The position numbers and the translations under genes are program-made. The notes below the pieces were generated by a model, which saw only the letters and a program-made list of their open reading frames with translations, did no database searches and was not told where the DNA came from. Below are positions 26,613 through 35,202 of a DNA stretch of 64,000 bases, in pieces. Source of the stretch: Ostreibacterium oceani (lineage in GTDB: Bacteria > Pseudomonadota > Gammaproteobacteria > Cardiobacteriales > Ostreibacteriaceae); assembly GCF_009362845.1 (NCBI RefSeq), contig NZ_WHNW01000004.1, positions 149,113-213,112 of the forward strand, given 5' to 3'. How positions within the stretch are numbered: the first letter of the stretch is position 1; each line of letters begins with the position of its first letter.

Positions 26613-29564
26613 ATGCGTTTTTTGAAAAAGATATTCGGCTTAGACCCTGACAAAAGCACCCCGCAATCGTTGAAAACGGCGCCCGATGCGGTGAAAACGT
26701 CAACGGCGGAGAACTCAACGGCCGAGATTTCAACGCCCTCAGAAAGCGCGACAGCCAAAGCACCTGCGGCACAGGAGGCTGCGAGTAAGCGTCTCAAAGA
26801 CAGCAGCTCCAAAAACAGCAATCTCAAAAACAGCAACCCAAAAAAACGGATTGAATGGATTAAATCGATTGCTGACATTGAATTGATGCTTGATTGTTAT
26901 CAAGACGAACAGGATGAAATTGTAATCGATTGTGCCGATATGCGGCTGCGTGAGCTATTGACCGAGCAAACAGAGGCGGTGCCAATTGCGAGGATTAAAT
27001 CGGCGTCACTTAGTTTCAAAACGCAAAAAACACTCGCGGCGGCGGCGGCATTGCCCGAGTTGCGGCAACATTTTTTGGACCAATGTGATGATGACCAGTC
27101 ACTCAATGAGATTATTGCGAGGACGCAAGATGTACAGATTAAGCGACAAGCAATCGATAAATTATCTGACACGGATGCGTTGCAGGCCTTAGTCAAACAG
27201 GCAAAAGGCAAGGATAAAGCGCAGTATCGGCTTGCAAAATCTCGATTAGTCGCGGTCCGTGAGCGCCAGCAGACAAAGCTTACATTGGATGCGCAAGCGA
27301 CAACACTGCAATCACAAATCGACACACAAACAGTCAGCGAAGCCAGCGTGGCGAAGTTTACCGAGCAACTGGCAGCAGTATCGCCTGATTTGACCGCGTC
27401 AGCGCGACAGCACTATCAACAGATTTTGACGATGGCGCAAGCGGCAGCACAAGAGTTACGGCAATTTCGTGATGCAAGGCACGAAATCTTAGCCACGGTG
27501 TCTGATTTGAATAGCCAGTTAACGGCGGGTGATTTTTCAGGCGATGAGACGGTTTTTCGCCGGCTAGTCGATAAACTGCAACAAGCATGGCAAGATTTGC
27601 CTATCTGGCAGTCGGCCGAGCGAGAGACGTTTGATATTCGGTTTGAGCAAGCCTTGGGTCAGCTCAATGAGGCGGCCGCCCCTTATTTTAGAGAAAAAAC
27701 GGCTTATCAAGCGCAGCAAAGACTCTTGACGCAAGGGCAGCGCTGGATTAGCACCCAAACCTTTGTCAGCGCCAATATGATTGCTGATTGGCAATCTCGT
27801 TGGGAGGCATTACCCATCATCTCGGATCAGGTGGCTGCCAATGATTTGAATACACGCTATCGGCAAGTATTAGACAGCCTGCAAGCCAAAGCCCAACGAT
27901 TACAGGCTCAGCAATTAGATAATGATGCCAACGTGCCGAAATTAATGGCAGAATTAAGGCAGTATATTGACGCGGGTGAGCTACAGCCTGCGTTGACAGC
28001 GCAAAATGACATCCGTAAGCGGCTGCAGTCTGAAGCAAGGTTATCCAAAGCGGTACACCAATCTATTATTGGCGAGTTCTCGACACTACAACAGCGTATT
28101 CACGAACTAAAATCATGGCAAAATTTTGGCAGTCAGCAAGCCAGAGAAACGTTAGTTGAAGCGATGCAAGCGCTGGCAGAAAAACCGAATATGGACCCTG
28201 AATTAAAGGCAGAAGCGGTACAGGCATTGCAAAAACGGTGGAAAGCCGTGGCAGGGCGCGCACCGCAATCGCTATGGGATCGTTTTCAACACGCCTCGGA
28301 TGCGGCTTGGGCGCCTTGCGCTACGTATTTTAGCGAGCAACGACAGCAGTCAAGCGAGCTGCTGGCAGAGCGCTTGGCGTTTTTGGCGGCAGCAAAATCG
28401 CATATCCAGCGAATTGATTGGGATAAGCCCAATTGGTCTGCGATTGATTCGGCATTTAAAAAGTTTGAATCCGCCTGGAAAAATTTCCCAAAACTGCAAG
28501 AAAAGGATTACATCAAAGCAAAGCATGTTTATAAATCCGTTGCAAAGTCATGGGAAGGTCGGTTAGCGGCTGAGCGCAAAAATGAGTTGGCACGACGAGA
28601 GTCAATCATTCAACGTGCAAATGCATTGGCTGATACGGGTGTGACATCAGACAATGCAGCGGCGGTTATATCGACCATCAAACAACTAAAAAATGAATGG
28701 GCACCAACCGTACCGCTACGACGGCGCCAACAAGAGCAAGCGCTGTGGCAGCGTTTTCAAACGGCGTGCGAGAAAGTGTATAGTCAACACGACCGTATGA
28801 TGTCGGCCGAGCGCTCTGAGCGCGATACGCTGATTAATCAGTACAATGAACAATTAGGTGCTCTGCAGGCGTGCGTTGAAAACGCGGCGACCATAGCAGA
28901 CCTCATGCCAGATTACCGTAAACGCCTTGATGCGTTGGCTGATTTTGCTGATGCGCCAGCGTTTGCACAGCATCGGCTGAATCAACGGTTAGAAAAAATT
29001 AACACGCTGGTTTCGAATAAAAAAACACAGGAAAAACAAGCCCAGCAACAGCAGCAACTAGACTGCCTACGCCAGCAAGATGCCTATTGTACGCAGCTCG
29101 AAACGGTGTCATTATCTGAGTCGGCGCTGGCGGATTTGCGTGATAAATGGCAAGCACTGACGGCTACCGTAGCACTGACGGACGGACAGTCAGCTATGCA
29201 GGCACGGTTTGAGGCGGCAATTGCCGCGCAGCAATCAGGCTCGTTACCCGATGGGCGTGAAACGCAAGGGACGCATCATGATTTGGCGCGTGCCAAAGCG
29301 ATTGCGCTGACGCTGGAGATTAGCAGTGACATGAATAGCCCGGCCACTTTTCAGGCGGATCGCCAAGCGATGCAATTAGCCAACTTGGACGCGGCACTTA
29401 ATGGTGACAAATCGTTTGAGCACAATGCAACGCCTGAAGGGCGTTATGCATTAGCCGTTGAATGGTTCGCCTTGCCCAAAGGCGGACTAGCGACAAGCGA
29501 CTACCCTTTGTCTGATTGGCAACAGCGTATCGACAATGTGCTGTCGCAGACAAAGATGGCATAA
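26613..29564 (+). CDS. Large DUF349 repeat protein
   Basis: 983 residues. After a polar, low-complexity N-terminus (S/T/A-rich to about residue 75) the protein is almost entirely helical, with several DUF349-type units recognisable by W-x-x-L/W-x-x-x-P patterns (LQKRWKAVAGRAPQSLWDRF, FKKFESAWKNFPKLQEKDYI, LKNEWAPTVPLRRRQQEQAL). Function in bacteria is unknown. GGAGG lies 5 bases before this ATG; a TTG 12 bases upstream would overlap the ribosome site and is rejected. Residue QDEQDEIVIDC near 95 may begin a separate domain. Confidence 0.85.
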   Translation: MRFLKKIFGLDPDKSTPQSLKTAPDAVKTSTAENSTAEISTPSESATAKAPAAQEAASKRLKDSSSKNSNLKNSNPKKRIEWIKSIADIELMLDCYQDEQDEIVIDCADMRLRELLTEQTEAVPIARIKSASLSFKTQKTLAAAAALPELRQHFLDQCDDDQSLNEIIARTQDVQIKRQAIDKLSDTDALQALVKQAKGKDKAQYRLAKSRLVAVRERQQTKLTLDAQATTLQSQIDTQTVSEASVAKFTEQLAAVSPDLTASARQHYQQILTMAQAAAQELRQFRDARHEILATVSDLNSQLTAGDFSGDETVFRRLVDKLQQAWQDLPIWQSAERETFDIRFEQALGQLNEAAAPYFREKTAYQAQQRLLTQGQRWISTQTFVSANMIADWQSRWEALPIISDQVAANDLNTRYRQVLDSLQAKAQRLQAQQLDNDANVPKLMAELRQYIDAGELQPALTAQNDIRKRLQSEARLSKAVHQSIIGEFSTLQQRIHELKSWQNFGSQQARETLVEAMQALAEKPNMDPELKAEAVQALQKRWKAVAGRAPQSLWDRFQHASDAAWAPCATYFSEQRQQSSELLAERLAFLAAAKSHIQRIDWDKPNWSAIDSAFKKFESAWKNFPKLQEKDYIKAKHVYKSVAKSWEGRLAAERKNELARRESIIQRANALADTGVTSDNAAAVISTIKQLKNEWAPTVPLRRRQQEQALWQRFQTACEKVYSQHDRMMSAERSERDTLINQYNEQLGALQACVENAATIADLMPDYRKRLDALADFADAPAFAQHRLNQRLEKINTLVSNKKTQEKQAQQQQQLDCLRQQDAYCTQLETVSLSESALADLRDKWQALTATVALTDGQSAMQARFEAAIAAQQSGSLPDGRETQGTHHDLARAKAIALTLEISSDMNSPATFQADRQAMQLANLDAALNGDKSFEHNATPEGRYALAVEWFALPKGGLATSDYPLSDWQQRIDNVLSQTKMA

Positions 29565-29594
29565 CGACATGCAATAACAACATGCAATAACAAA
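29556..29594. repeat. Tandem repeat 3 x 13 bp spanning the DUF349 gene stop
   Basis: ATGGCATAACGAC, ATGCAATAACAAC, ATGCAATAACAAA: the first unit contains the last codons and the TAA stop; the later ones are non-coding copies. Confidence 0.9.
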
Positions 29595-29636
29595 CACTTC
29601 ATTTTAATATCTATTACTGTATAGGGGATAACACGA

Positions 29637-30044
29637 ATGGCAACAGCAAAAGTAGTCTATCAAGGTCAATTACGTACTCAGGCGACGCATCTTGCCTCGG
29701 GTAATGAAATCACCACCGATGCGCCCGTGGATAATCACGGTAAAGGGCAAGCATTTTCACCGACTGACTTAGTCACCAGTGCGTTAGGTAGCTGTTTGAT
29801 GACTATTATGGGTATCAAGGCTGAATCGCTGGGCGTGGACTTAACAGGGATGCATGCCGAAGTCACCAAAATAATGGCGACCTCACCGCGGCGTATCGCT
29901 GAAATTCATGTATCAATGCATATGCCCAGCACGATTGATGCAACGCATCGTCAGCAACTCGAGGCGGTCGCATTGGCGTGTCCTGTTAGCCAGAGCCTAC
30001 ACCCTGAGACCAAACAACACATTCAATTTCATTATGACACCTAA
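29637..30044 (+). CDS. OsmC/YhfA family protein
   Basis: 135 residues of the OsmC fold: ITTDAPVDNHGKGQAFSPTDLVTSALGSCLMTIMGIKAE has the conserved helix with the first Cys, and LEAVALACPVSQSLHPE the second, so both peroxidatic-type cysteines are present. Lacks the longer N-terminus of Ohr. The likely role is reduction of organic hydroperoxides or thiol protection, but substrates of YhfA-type members are not established. A 17-bp duplication spans the stop codon. Confidence 0.9.
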   Translation: MATAKVVYQGQLRTQATHLASGNEITTDAPVDNHGKGQAFSPTDLVTSALGSCLMTIMGIKAESLGVDLTGMHAEVTKIMATSPRRIAEIHVSMHMPSTIDATHRQQLEAVALACPVSQSLHPETKQHIQFHYDT

Positions 30045-30069
30045 AAAATAGCGACACCTAAACAATAGC
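30036..30069. repeat. Tandem duplication 2 x 17 bp spanning the osmC-type stop
   Basis: GACACCTAAAAAATAGC followed by GACACCTAAACAATAGC; one difference. The TAA in the first unit is the stop codon. Confidence 0.9.
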
Positions 30070-30132
30070 TAGCCGTTACGACCGTTACTAACGTATTGCC
30101 CAATTTAATTGTTTAATTGCTTAATTCTCTAA

Positions 30133-31887
30133 TTGCCTACTTTCTTGTCGAATTTCCTCTCTAGACGTCCTGCTGGCTTGCGGTTATCAGGCACTGTGTT
30201 AGCCAAACTATTGGGCAGTGCAGTGATGTTAGCATTGGTGCTTGCGATTTTGGCCGCAATCTTACCACTATTTTTTATTTCGGTGGATGGCACGCGGGCG
30301 CGCTTTTCTGACTTATTGTCGCTACTCAATAATCAATGGATACAGCGCGTGATTTGGTTTAGTTTTTACCAAGCCACGTTATCCACGTTGATTAGTGTTG
30401 GGCTTGGGCTATTGGTCGCGGGTGCGCTTATGCGCCAACGGTTTTGGGGGCGGCAATTATTAATCGGTGGGTTGACTTTACCCATGGTGACGCCAGTTAT
30501 TGTGATGGTTTTTGCCCTGATACAAATTTATGGAACGAATGGCTGGGTAAATACCACATTAGCTGCGTTACAGCTACCCAAAGTAGGTCCGATTTATGGA
30601 TTGTCGGGCATTTTGTTGGCGCATGTCAGCTTTAATCTGCCGCTTGCGGTATTTTGTCTATTACAAATGTGGCAAACGCTACCTAGATCATTATCTAAGC
30701 AAGCGGCACAATTGTCGCTCAATCCTTGGCAGCGGTTTGTTTTGGCCGAGTGGCCTTATTTGAAAAAGACGATAGGGCGTACCGCTTTGTTGATTTTTTT
30801 GCTGTGTTTTGGTAGCTTTACCGTGGTGTTGACATTAGGCGGCGGGCCGAATGCAACGACCTTAGAAGTAGCCGTTTATCAAGCGATTAAATTTGAATTT
30901 GAGCCGCAAAAAGCTGGGTTGCTGGCGATGTTGCAAATATTGATTTGTGTTGCGGTTGGGGTTTTTTGGTTGCGGTTGGGCGGACAGCAAGCCGTGACAT
31001 TGCCTACGCAACTACCTACACAACTGCCTACGCAACTGACACAATCCATCAGATGCTTTCAGCGACCGCTAGGCAAGTGGATAGACTATGCGTGGATTAT
31101 GCTGCTAGTGTGGTTGTTGGTGTTGCCTTTATTGGCGGTTTTGTGGTCAGGGTTGTGGTCGGGGGTGTCGTCGGGTTCGTCTAGCAACGGGTTTTCGATA
31201 TTGGTCGATGCGCGTTTTTGGCAGGCGCTATTGAAAAGCGTGGGGATTGCTTTGGTCAGTGCAACGTTGGCGATTGTTTGTGGTCTATTTTTTAGTTATT
31301 TTTTAACATCGCTGTCGGTTAAGCGTCAGTTATGGGTTGAGTTTTCGGGGCTGATAGGGTTTGTCGTTCCGCCCGTTATTTTGGGCGCGGGTTGGTTTAT
31401 TATTACCTATCAGTGGATAGACATTCAGGCTGGCGGGCTCGCGTTAATCGTCTCTATTCATATAATGATGACGCTCCCTTATGCGGTTAGAATTTTTTAT
31501 CCGAGATGGGTGCAAATACAGGCACAGTCTCAGTTAAGTACGATGTTAGGGGTTTCAGGGCTTGCCTATTTAACGGGTATTGCGTTACCGCAATTAGCCC
31601 CTGAATTACGCAAGGCAACTGTGCTGGCAATTTGTTTGTCACTGGGGGATTTGGGTGCCGTTGCGCTCTTTGCAAGCTCAGATACACCGACGTTGCCGCT
31701 ACTCATTTATGATTTGCTAGGGCGTTACGAAGTCAACCAAGCGGGTGTTGTTGCAGCTGTGCTCATGCTATTGTGTATGGCATTTGGGGCGTTATTATTA
31801 CGCGGGAATATGCCGAGTAATCTACAAGGTAATCCACGGGACAATCTACGGGGCAATTCACGAGGGAGTCAGCATGTTGGTGGTTGA
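30133..31887 (+). CDS. thiP: Thiamine-type ABC transporter permease (ThiP-like, fused two-domain)
   Basis: 584 residues with two homologous six-helix permease halves. The first includes LPMVTPVIVMVFALIQIYG and the coupling region SKQAAQLSLNPWQRFVLAEWPYL. The second includes VVPPVILGAGWFIITYQWI and LGVSGLAYLTGIALPQLAP. The fused layout and the ThiQ-like ATPase overlapping its end match ThiP. The start is uncertain: the frame opens at a TTG without a clear ribosome site. Between the halves is a TQLPTQLPTQLT stretch encoded by a 12-bp tandem repeat. No binding protein (ThiB) is adjacent, so iron(III) or another substrate cannot be excluded. Confidence 0.8.
   Translation: MPTFLSNFLSRRPAGLRLSGTVLAKLLGSAVMLALVLAILAAILPLFFISVDGTRARFSDLLSLLNNQWIQRVIWFSFYQATLSTLISVGLGLLVAGALMRQRFWGRQLLIGGLTLPMVTPVIVMVFALIQIYGTNGWVNTTLAALQLPKVGPIYGLSGILLAHVSFNLPLAVFCLLQMWQTLPRSLSKQAAQLSLNPWQRFVLAEWPYLKKTIGRTALLIFLLCFGSFTVVLTLGGGPNATTLEVAVYQAIKFEFEPQKAGLLAMLQILICVAVGVFWLRLGGQQAVTLPTQLPTQLPTQLTQSIRCFQRPLGKWIDYAWIMLLVWLLVLPLLAVLWSGLWSGVSSGSSSNGFSILVDARFWQALLKSVGIALVSATLAIVCGLFFSYFLTSLSVKRQLWVEFSGLIGFVVPPVILGAGWFIITYQWIDIQAGGLALIVSIHIMMTLPYAVRIFYPRWVQIQAQSQLSTMLGVSGLAYLTGIALPQLAPELRKATVLAICLSLGDLGAVALFASSDTPTLPLLIYDLLGRYEVNQAGVVAAVLMLLCMAFGALLLRGNMPSNLQGNPRDNLRGNSRGSQHVGG
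31003..31038. repeat. In-frame tandem repeat 3 x 12 bp inside thiP
   Basis: CCTACGCAACTA-type units encode PTQL repeats in the linker between the two permease domains. Confidence 0.88.
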
Positions 31888-32566
31888 AAAAATCGCGGCA
31901 ACCTACCCTGAATTCACCTTGGCTGCGGATTTTCAGGCAGGTGCAGGTGAAATATTGGTAGTCAGCGGGCCGAGTGGCGCAGGAAAAACCACGCTGATTG
32001 AATTAATCGCAGGGTTTATTCCCATGCAGCAGGGGCGAATCCTGTTAGACAGCAAAGACATCAGCCAATGTGCGCCCAGTGCACGAAATATGATGACGAT
32101 TTTTCAGTCGAATAATGACTTTCCACATCTGAGTGTGGAGAAAAATGTCTTGTTGGGTGCAACGCCACTATTGCGTCATTTGCCACGGTTTCGATCGCAG
32201 GTTGATGCCGCAATGGCAGCAGTCGGGTTGTCAGCATTTGCAAAGCGTCTGCCCGATGCCTTGTCAGGTGGTCAGCGTCAGCGCATTGCACTGGCGCGAA
32301 GCTTACTAAGCCAGCGGCGGGTATGGCTGCTCGATGAACCATTTGCCGCTTTAGGCCCACGGATGCGGGTAGAACAGCTACAATTAATTCAGCAGCTAAC
32401 CGTCAGCAATCAACTGATCACCTTAGTCGTCACACACCAACCGCAGGAAATGCGTTTGGCTGATCGGTTGTTATTTTTAAACGAAGGTAAAATCAGTACC
32501 ATCGGTGATTTAAACGCATTACTGGATAACCCGCCCGCTGCGTTGGCTGCGTATCTGGCGGATTAG
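31874..32566 (+). CDS. thiQ: Thiamine-type ABC transporter ATP-binding protein (ThiQ-like)
   Basis: 230 residues. Walker A GPSGAGKTT (about residue 34), Q-loop in MMTIFQSNNDFPHLSVEKNV, signature LSGGQRQRIALARSLL, Walker B VWLLDEPFAALG and switch His in VVTHQP. The short length and SNNLFxHLSV-like Q-loop context are typical of ThiQ. The ATG lies 14 bases inside the end of the permease gene, preceded by GAGGGAG. Longer upstream frames are permease shadow. Just after the stop is a 2 x 12 bp duplication (TTTGCGCTGGTA). Confidence 0.85.
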   Translation: MLVVEKIAATYPEFTLAADFQAGAGEILVVSGPSGAGKTTLIELIAGFIPMQQGRILLDSKDISQCAPSARNMMTIFQSNNDFPHLSVEKNVLLGATPLLRHLPRFRSQVDAAMAAVGLSAFAKRLPDALSGGQRQRIALARSLLSQRRVWLLDEPFAALGPRMRVEQLQLIQQLTVSNQLITLVVTHQPQEMRLADRLLFLNEGKISTIGDLNALLDNPPAALAAYLAD

Positions 32567-32590
32567 TTTGCGCTGGTATTTGCGCTGGTA
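32567..32590. repeat. Tandem duplication 2 x 12 bp directly after the thiQ stop
   Basis: TTTGCGCTGGTA twice, the first base following the TAG stop of thiQ. Confidence 0.88.
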
Positions 32591-32608
32591 TTTAGCTTTG
32601 ACGTTTTA

Positions 32609-33208
32609 TTACTGGTATTGACGTTGCAAGTGTCTAACCCATGCCCAAGCAAGGCCAAAGGCAAAGCCTGCCAAATGCGCAGCGTTGGCAATGCCGCCAC
32701 CAAATAACCCAACAGCAGACAGTAGCATAAATCCAATCAGGAAAAACGCGATATTATCAGGGATTGGGGCAGGGTAAAATGAAAGTTTGGGACGCAAAAA
32801 TAAATACCCCAATTGCGCAAACACTACACCGCTTAAGCCCCCGAATAGTCCAGGTGAAAAATACGCTTGGCAACTATTACTGACGAGTGCCGCCAATAAA
32901 ATAAAGCCGAGAAAATAACGGCTACCATCGGTTTGTTCGATGCGAGTGCCAAAATAGTAAAACCAAATCAGGTTAAATGCCAAGTGTGCAAAAATAATCC
33001 CCAGCATAGGGAAATGTAAGAAAATCGGTGTAATCAACCGCCACCACTGGCCGTTTGCAATGCGTGTCCAGTCGAAATGAAACCACAGTAATACGTCAAA
33101 AAAATAGCCAAACCCCGTGAGCAAACTAATCACCGTGCTTAACACCATGAATAACGTGAGAATAGGGTAGCGTTTAGCGAATGTCGTGAGTTGGGGATTG
33201 ATTTGCAT
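32609..33208 (-). CDS. Rhomboid family intramembrane serine protease
   Basis: 199 residues with six predicted helices. WWRLITPIFLH starts loop 1, HLAFNLIWFYYFGTRIE is helix 2 with the conserved His/Asn, GGLSGVVFAQLGY carries the catalytic Ser (about residue 126), and AAHLAGFAFGLAWAW the catalytic His (about 178). The Ser-His dyad is intact. Rhomboids cleave membrane-protein helices; the substrate is unknown here. The gene converges on thiQ. Confidence 0.92.
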   Translation of the reverse strand: MQINPQLTTFAKRYPILTLFMVLSTVISLLTGFGYFFDVLLWFHFDWTRIANGQWWRLITPIFLHFPMLGIIFAHLAFNLIWFYYFGTRIEQTDGSRYFLGFILLAALVSNSCQAYFSPGLFGGLSGVVFAQLGYLFLRPKLSFYPAPIPDNIAFFLIGFMLLSAVGLFGGGIANAAHLAGFAFGLAWAWVRHLQRQYQ

Positions 33209-33280
33209 GAGTTATAGTCAAGGTCAAGCGGTGCGTGAGGGGCTAATGCGTTATTCTATAACGCCAGCCATTGCCATGCA

Positions 33281-33306
33281 ATAAAAAAGCCCCCAGAAGG
33301 GGGCTT
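33281..33306 (-). terminator. Terminator of the pilMNOPQ-lipoprotein operon
   Basis: A perfect 8-bp stem (AAGCCCCC / GGGGGCTT) with loop AGAA in the DNA is followed on the minus strand by TTTTTTAT. It ends the transcript that includes pilQ and the lipoprotein gene. Confidence 0.92.
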
Positions 33307-33328
33307 GATTATGACATTCTACGAATCG

Positions 33329-35146
33329 TTATGGGTTAATGACTATTGTGAATGTACGCGATGCTGTCTCACTAGCGGTCGAGGTCGCTTGAACTTCAAA
33401 GGTATAAGTACCTGCAGTGGTTGGGTTGCCACTGATTACGCCCGTTGCTGTATCTAGCGATAAACCAGGCGGTAAACTACCTGAGAGCAAGGCAAAGCTA
33501 GACGCTGTTCCGCCTGATACGGCAAGGGTCTCAGAATAGGCTGTACTAACAGTGCCGTTTGGTAAGTTGGCGGCGGTAGTGATCTCAAAGCTCGGGGTTG
33601 TTATGCCACCGCCAGTGTCCCCACGAATGATAAACGGAAGTACACTTTCGTAAGATACGCCATTGCCATCTGTGATGGTGAAAATGATAGCATGACCGTC
33701 TGCAGGCGTGTTGTCGCAGACAGAGCCATTAACAGTCACTTGGGTTGTGTTGGCGGTAACGGTAACCTCGAGACCTGTCAAAGTCTCACCATTTGCATTA
33801 ACCAATGGAACGGCAGCATTTGCACCCAGTGATGTTTGAATGCCATTCGCATCCATAGACCACGCATAAGGTGTGGTTGGTGTATAACCATTAGCGCCTG
33901 AAATTGTGAATACTTGTGTGTAAGGAACGCAAGGATCGCCACTGGCAGGTCGTGTTACGTCTCTAAATGCTAAGGGGGCTATGACTAATCCGCCACGTAC
34001 AATCTCGATAGTGATTTCTCGCTGGTCGGTGCTACCATCAGTACCTGTAACTTCTACGGTGAAGCTGTAGTCGCCCGCAATCGACGGTGTGCCAGAAATG
34101 GTCCCATCTTCGTTAACGGTTAGCCCAGGTGGGACATTGCCTCCTGTGATGATAAATCGCACAGGCGTTGCACCACTGGTTGGAATGTTGAAGTTATAAG
34201 AAACACCAACGGCTCCTTGGGGTCCATCCGATGCCGTAATTTTAATTGGGGCTGAGGGTGGGATAATGTCATTCGTGACGACAATCGTGCGAGATGCGGT
34301 GACTAATTGCTGAATACCATTATCCACATTGTTATCGGCAGCGTCTGCATTGGCTGTAATCGTGAGCAATCCTGTTTGGTTAGCAATTGCACTCAGCGAA
34401 GCAACGCCACTCTCTGTAAAGGCATTGACTGATTGACCTATTTGTCCTCTAAATCCAAGAGTAGTTCCAGCGAGACCGCTAGCGGTAACAATTAGATTGC
34501 TGTCTTCGGGATTGTTGACTGGGTTTCCTGCTTCGTCAGTAATGATGACGGCGATGTCTGTTGGTCTGTTGGGATTGATTTGACTTGGGCTGGCTATGCT
34601 TAAGTTATAAGCACTACCTGTGCTGGGGTATTCTACATCAAAATTGACGAATTTAGTATCACTGACAACTCCATCAGCCCCTTCGGCATAAACAGAAAGT
34701 ACTATCCTTCCTTGTTGTCCATCGCCAGCGGCTACAGCTAGTCTTCCACGCCCACCATTTAGGTCGATTGGTACGCCGCCAAGAGGCACGTTAATGTCGA
34801 CTTCATTGCCGTTTTCGTCAGTTATAGTTTCATAACAATCGGCATTTTCTAGATCAAAGCAGTATATAACAGCATTGAATAACGAACCTAATCCAGTTAT
34901 TTGTGCATAAACTTCTTCATCACCTGTTTCAAGTGGTCGGTCTAGCTGGCTGGCATATACATCAACAAATGCAAACTGTCGATTGGACAGACCTTCTAGG
35001 TTGACCCCTTGCGGGTTGGGTTCGATAATTGAGCGACTGACGGTGACTTCAATTTGGGGTTTTTCTCCGCCAAAAAAATCATCTCCACCACCACATGCCG
35101 ATAGCAGTACAGCGAGTCCTGAGAGTAATAGTGTTTTCATTTTCAT
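33329..35146 (-). CDS. Putative Ig-domain surface lipoprotein downstream of pilQ
   Basis: 605 residues. Lipoprotein signal MKMKTLLLSGLAVLLSACGGG with the lipidated Cys at 18. The mature part is beta-rich: a Ca-like/Big-type N-terminal region, then putative Ig repeats with the He_PIG pattern (VPPGLTVNEDGTISGTPSIAG and LPPGLSLDTATGVISGNP). It lies about 56 bases after pilQ on the same strand and before the shared terminator, so it is likely co-expressed with the pilus secretin. Ig repeats of this kind occur in adhesins and envelope scaffolds; a pilus role is inference from position only. Confidence 0.75.
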   Translation of the reverse strand: MKMKTLLLSGLAVLLSACGGGDDFFGGEKPQIEVTVSRSIIEPNPQGVNLEGLSNRQFAFVDVYASQLDRPLETGDEEVYAQITGLGSLFNAVIYCFDLENADCYETITDENGNEVDINVPLGGVPIDLNGGRGRLAVAAGDGQQGRIVLSVYAEGADGVVSDTKFVNFDVEYPSTGSAYNLSIASPSQINPNRPTDIAVIITDEAGNPVNNPEDSNLIVTASGLAGTTLGFRGQIGQSVNAFTESGVASLSAIANQTGLLTITANADAADNNVDNGIQQLVTASRTIVVTNDIIPPSAPIKITASDGPQGAVGVSYNFNIPTSGATPVRFIITGGNVPPGLTVNEDGTISGTPSIAGDYSFTVEVTGTDGSTDQREITIEIVRGGLVIAPLAFRDVTRPASGDPCVPYTQVFTISGANGYTPTTPYAWSMDANGIQTSLGANAAVPLVNANGETLTGLEVTVTANTTQVTVNGSVCDNTPADGHAIIFTITDGNGVSYESVLPFIIRGDTGGGITTPSFEITTAANLPNGTVSTAYSETLAVSGGTASSFALLSGSLPPGLSLDTATGVISGNPTTAGTYTFEVQATSTASETASRTFTIVINP

Positions 35147-35202
35147 AATAACTTCCTTTCGTTAATGCGTTTGATTAATGTGATTGAATGTGTATGCTCA
35201 AA

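Noticed and set aside
30045-30132. TPP riboswitch before thiP
   Set aside because: The region is under 90 bases and lacks the thi-box CTGAGA-type core.
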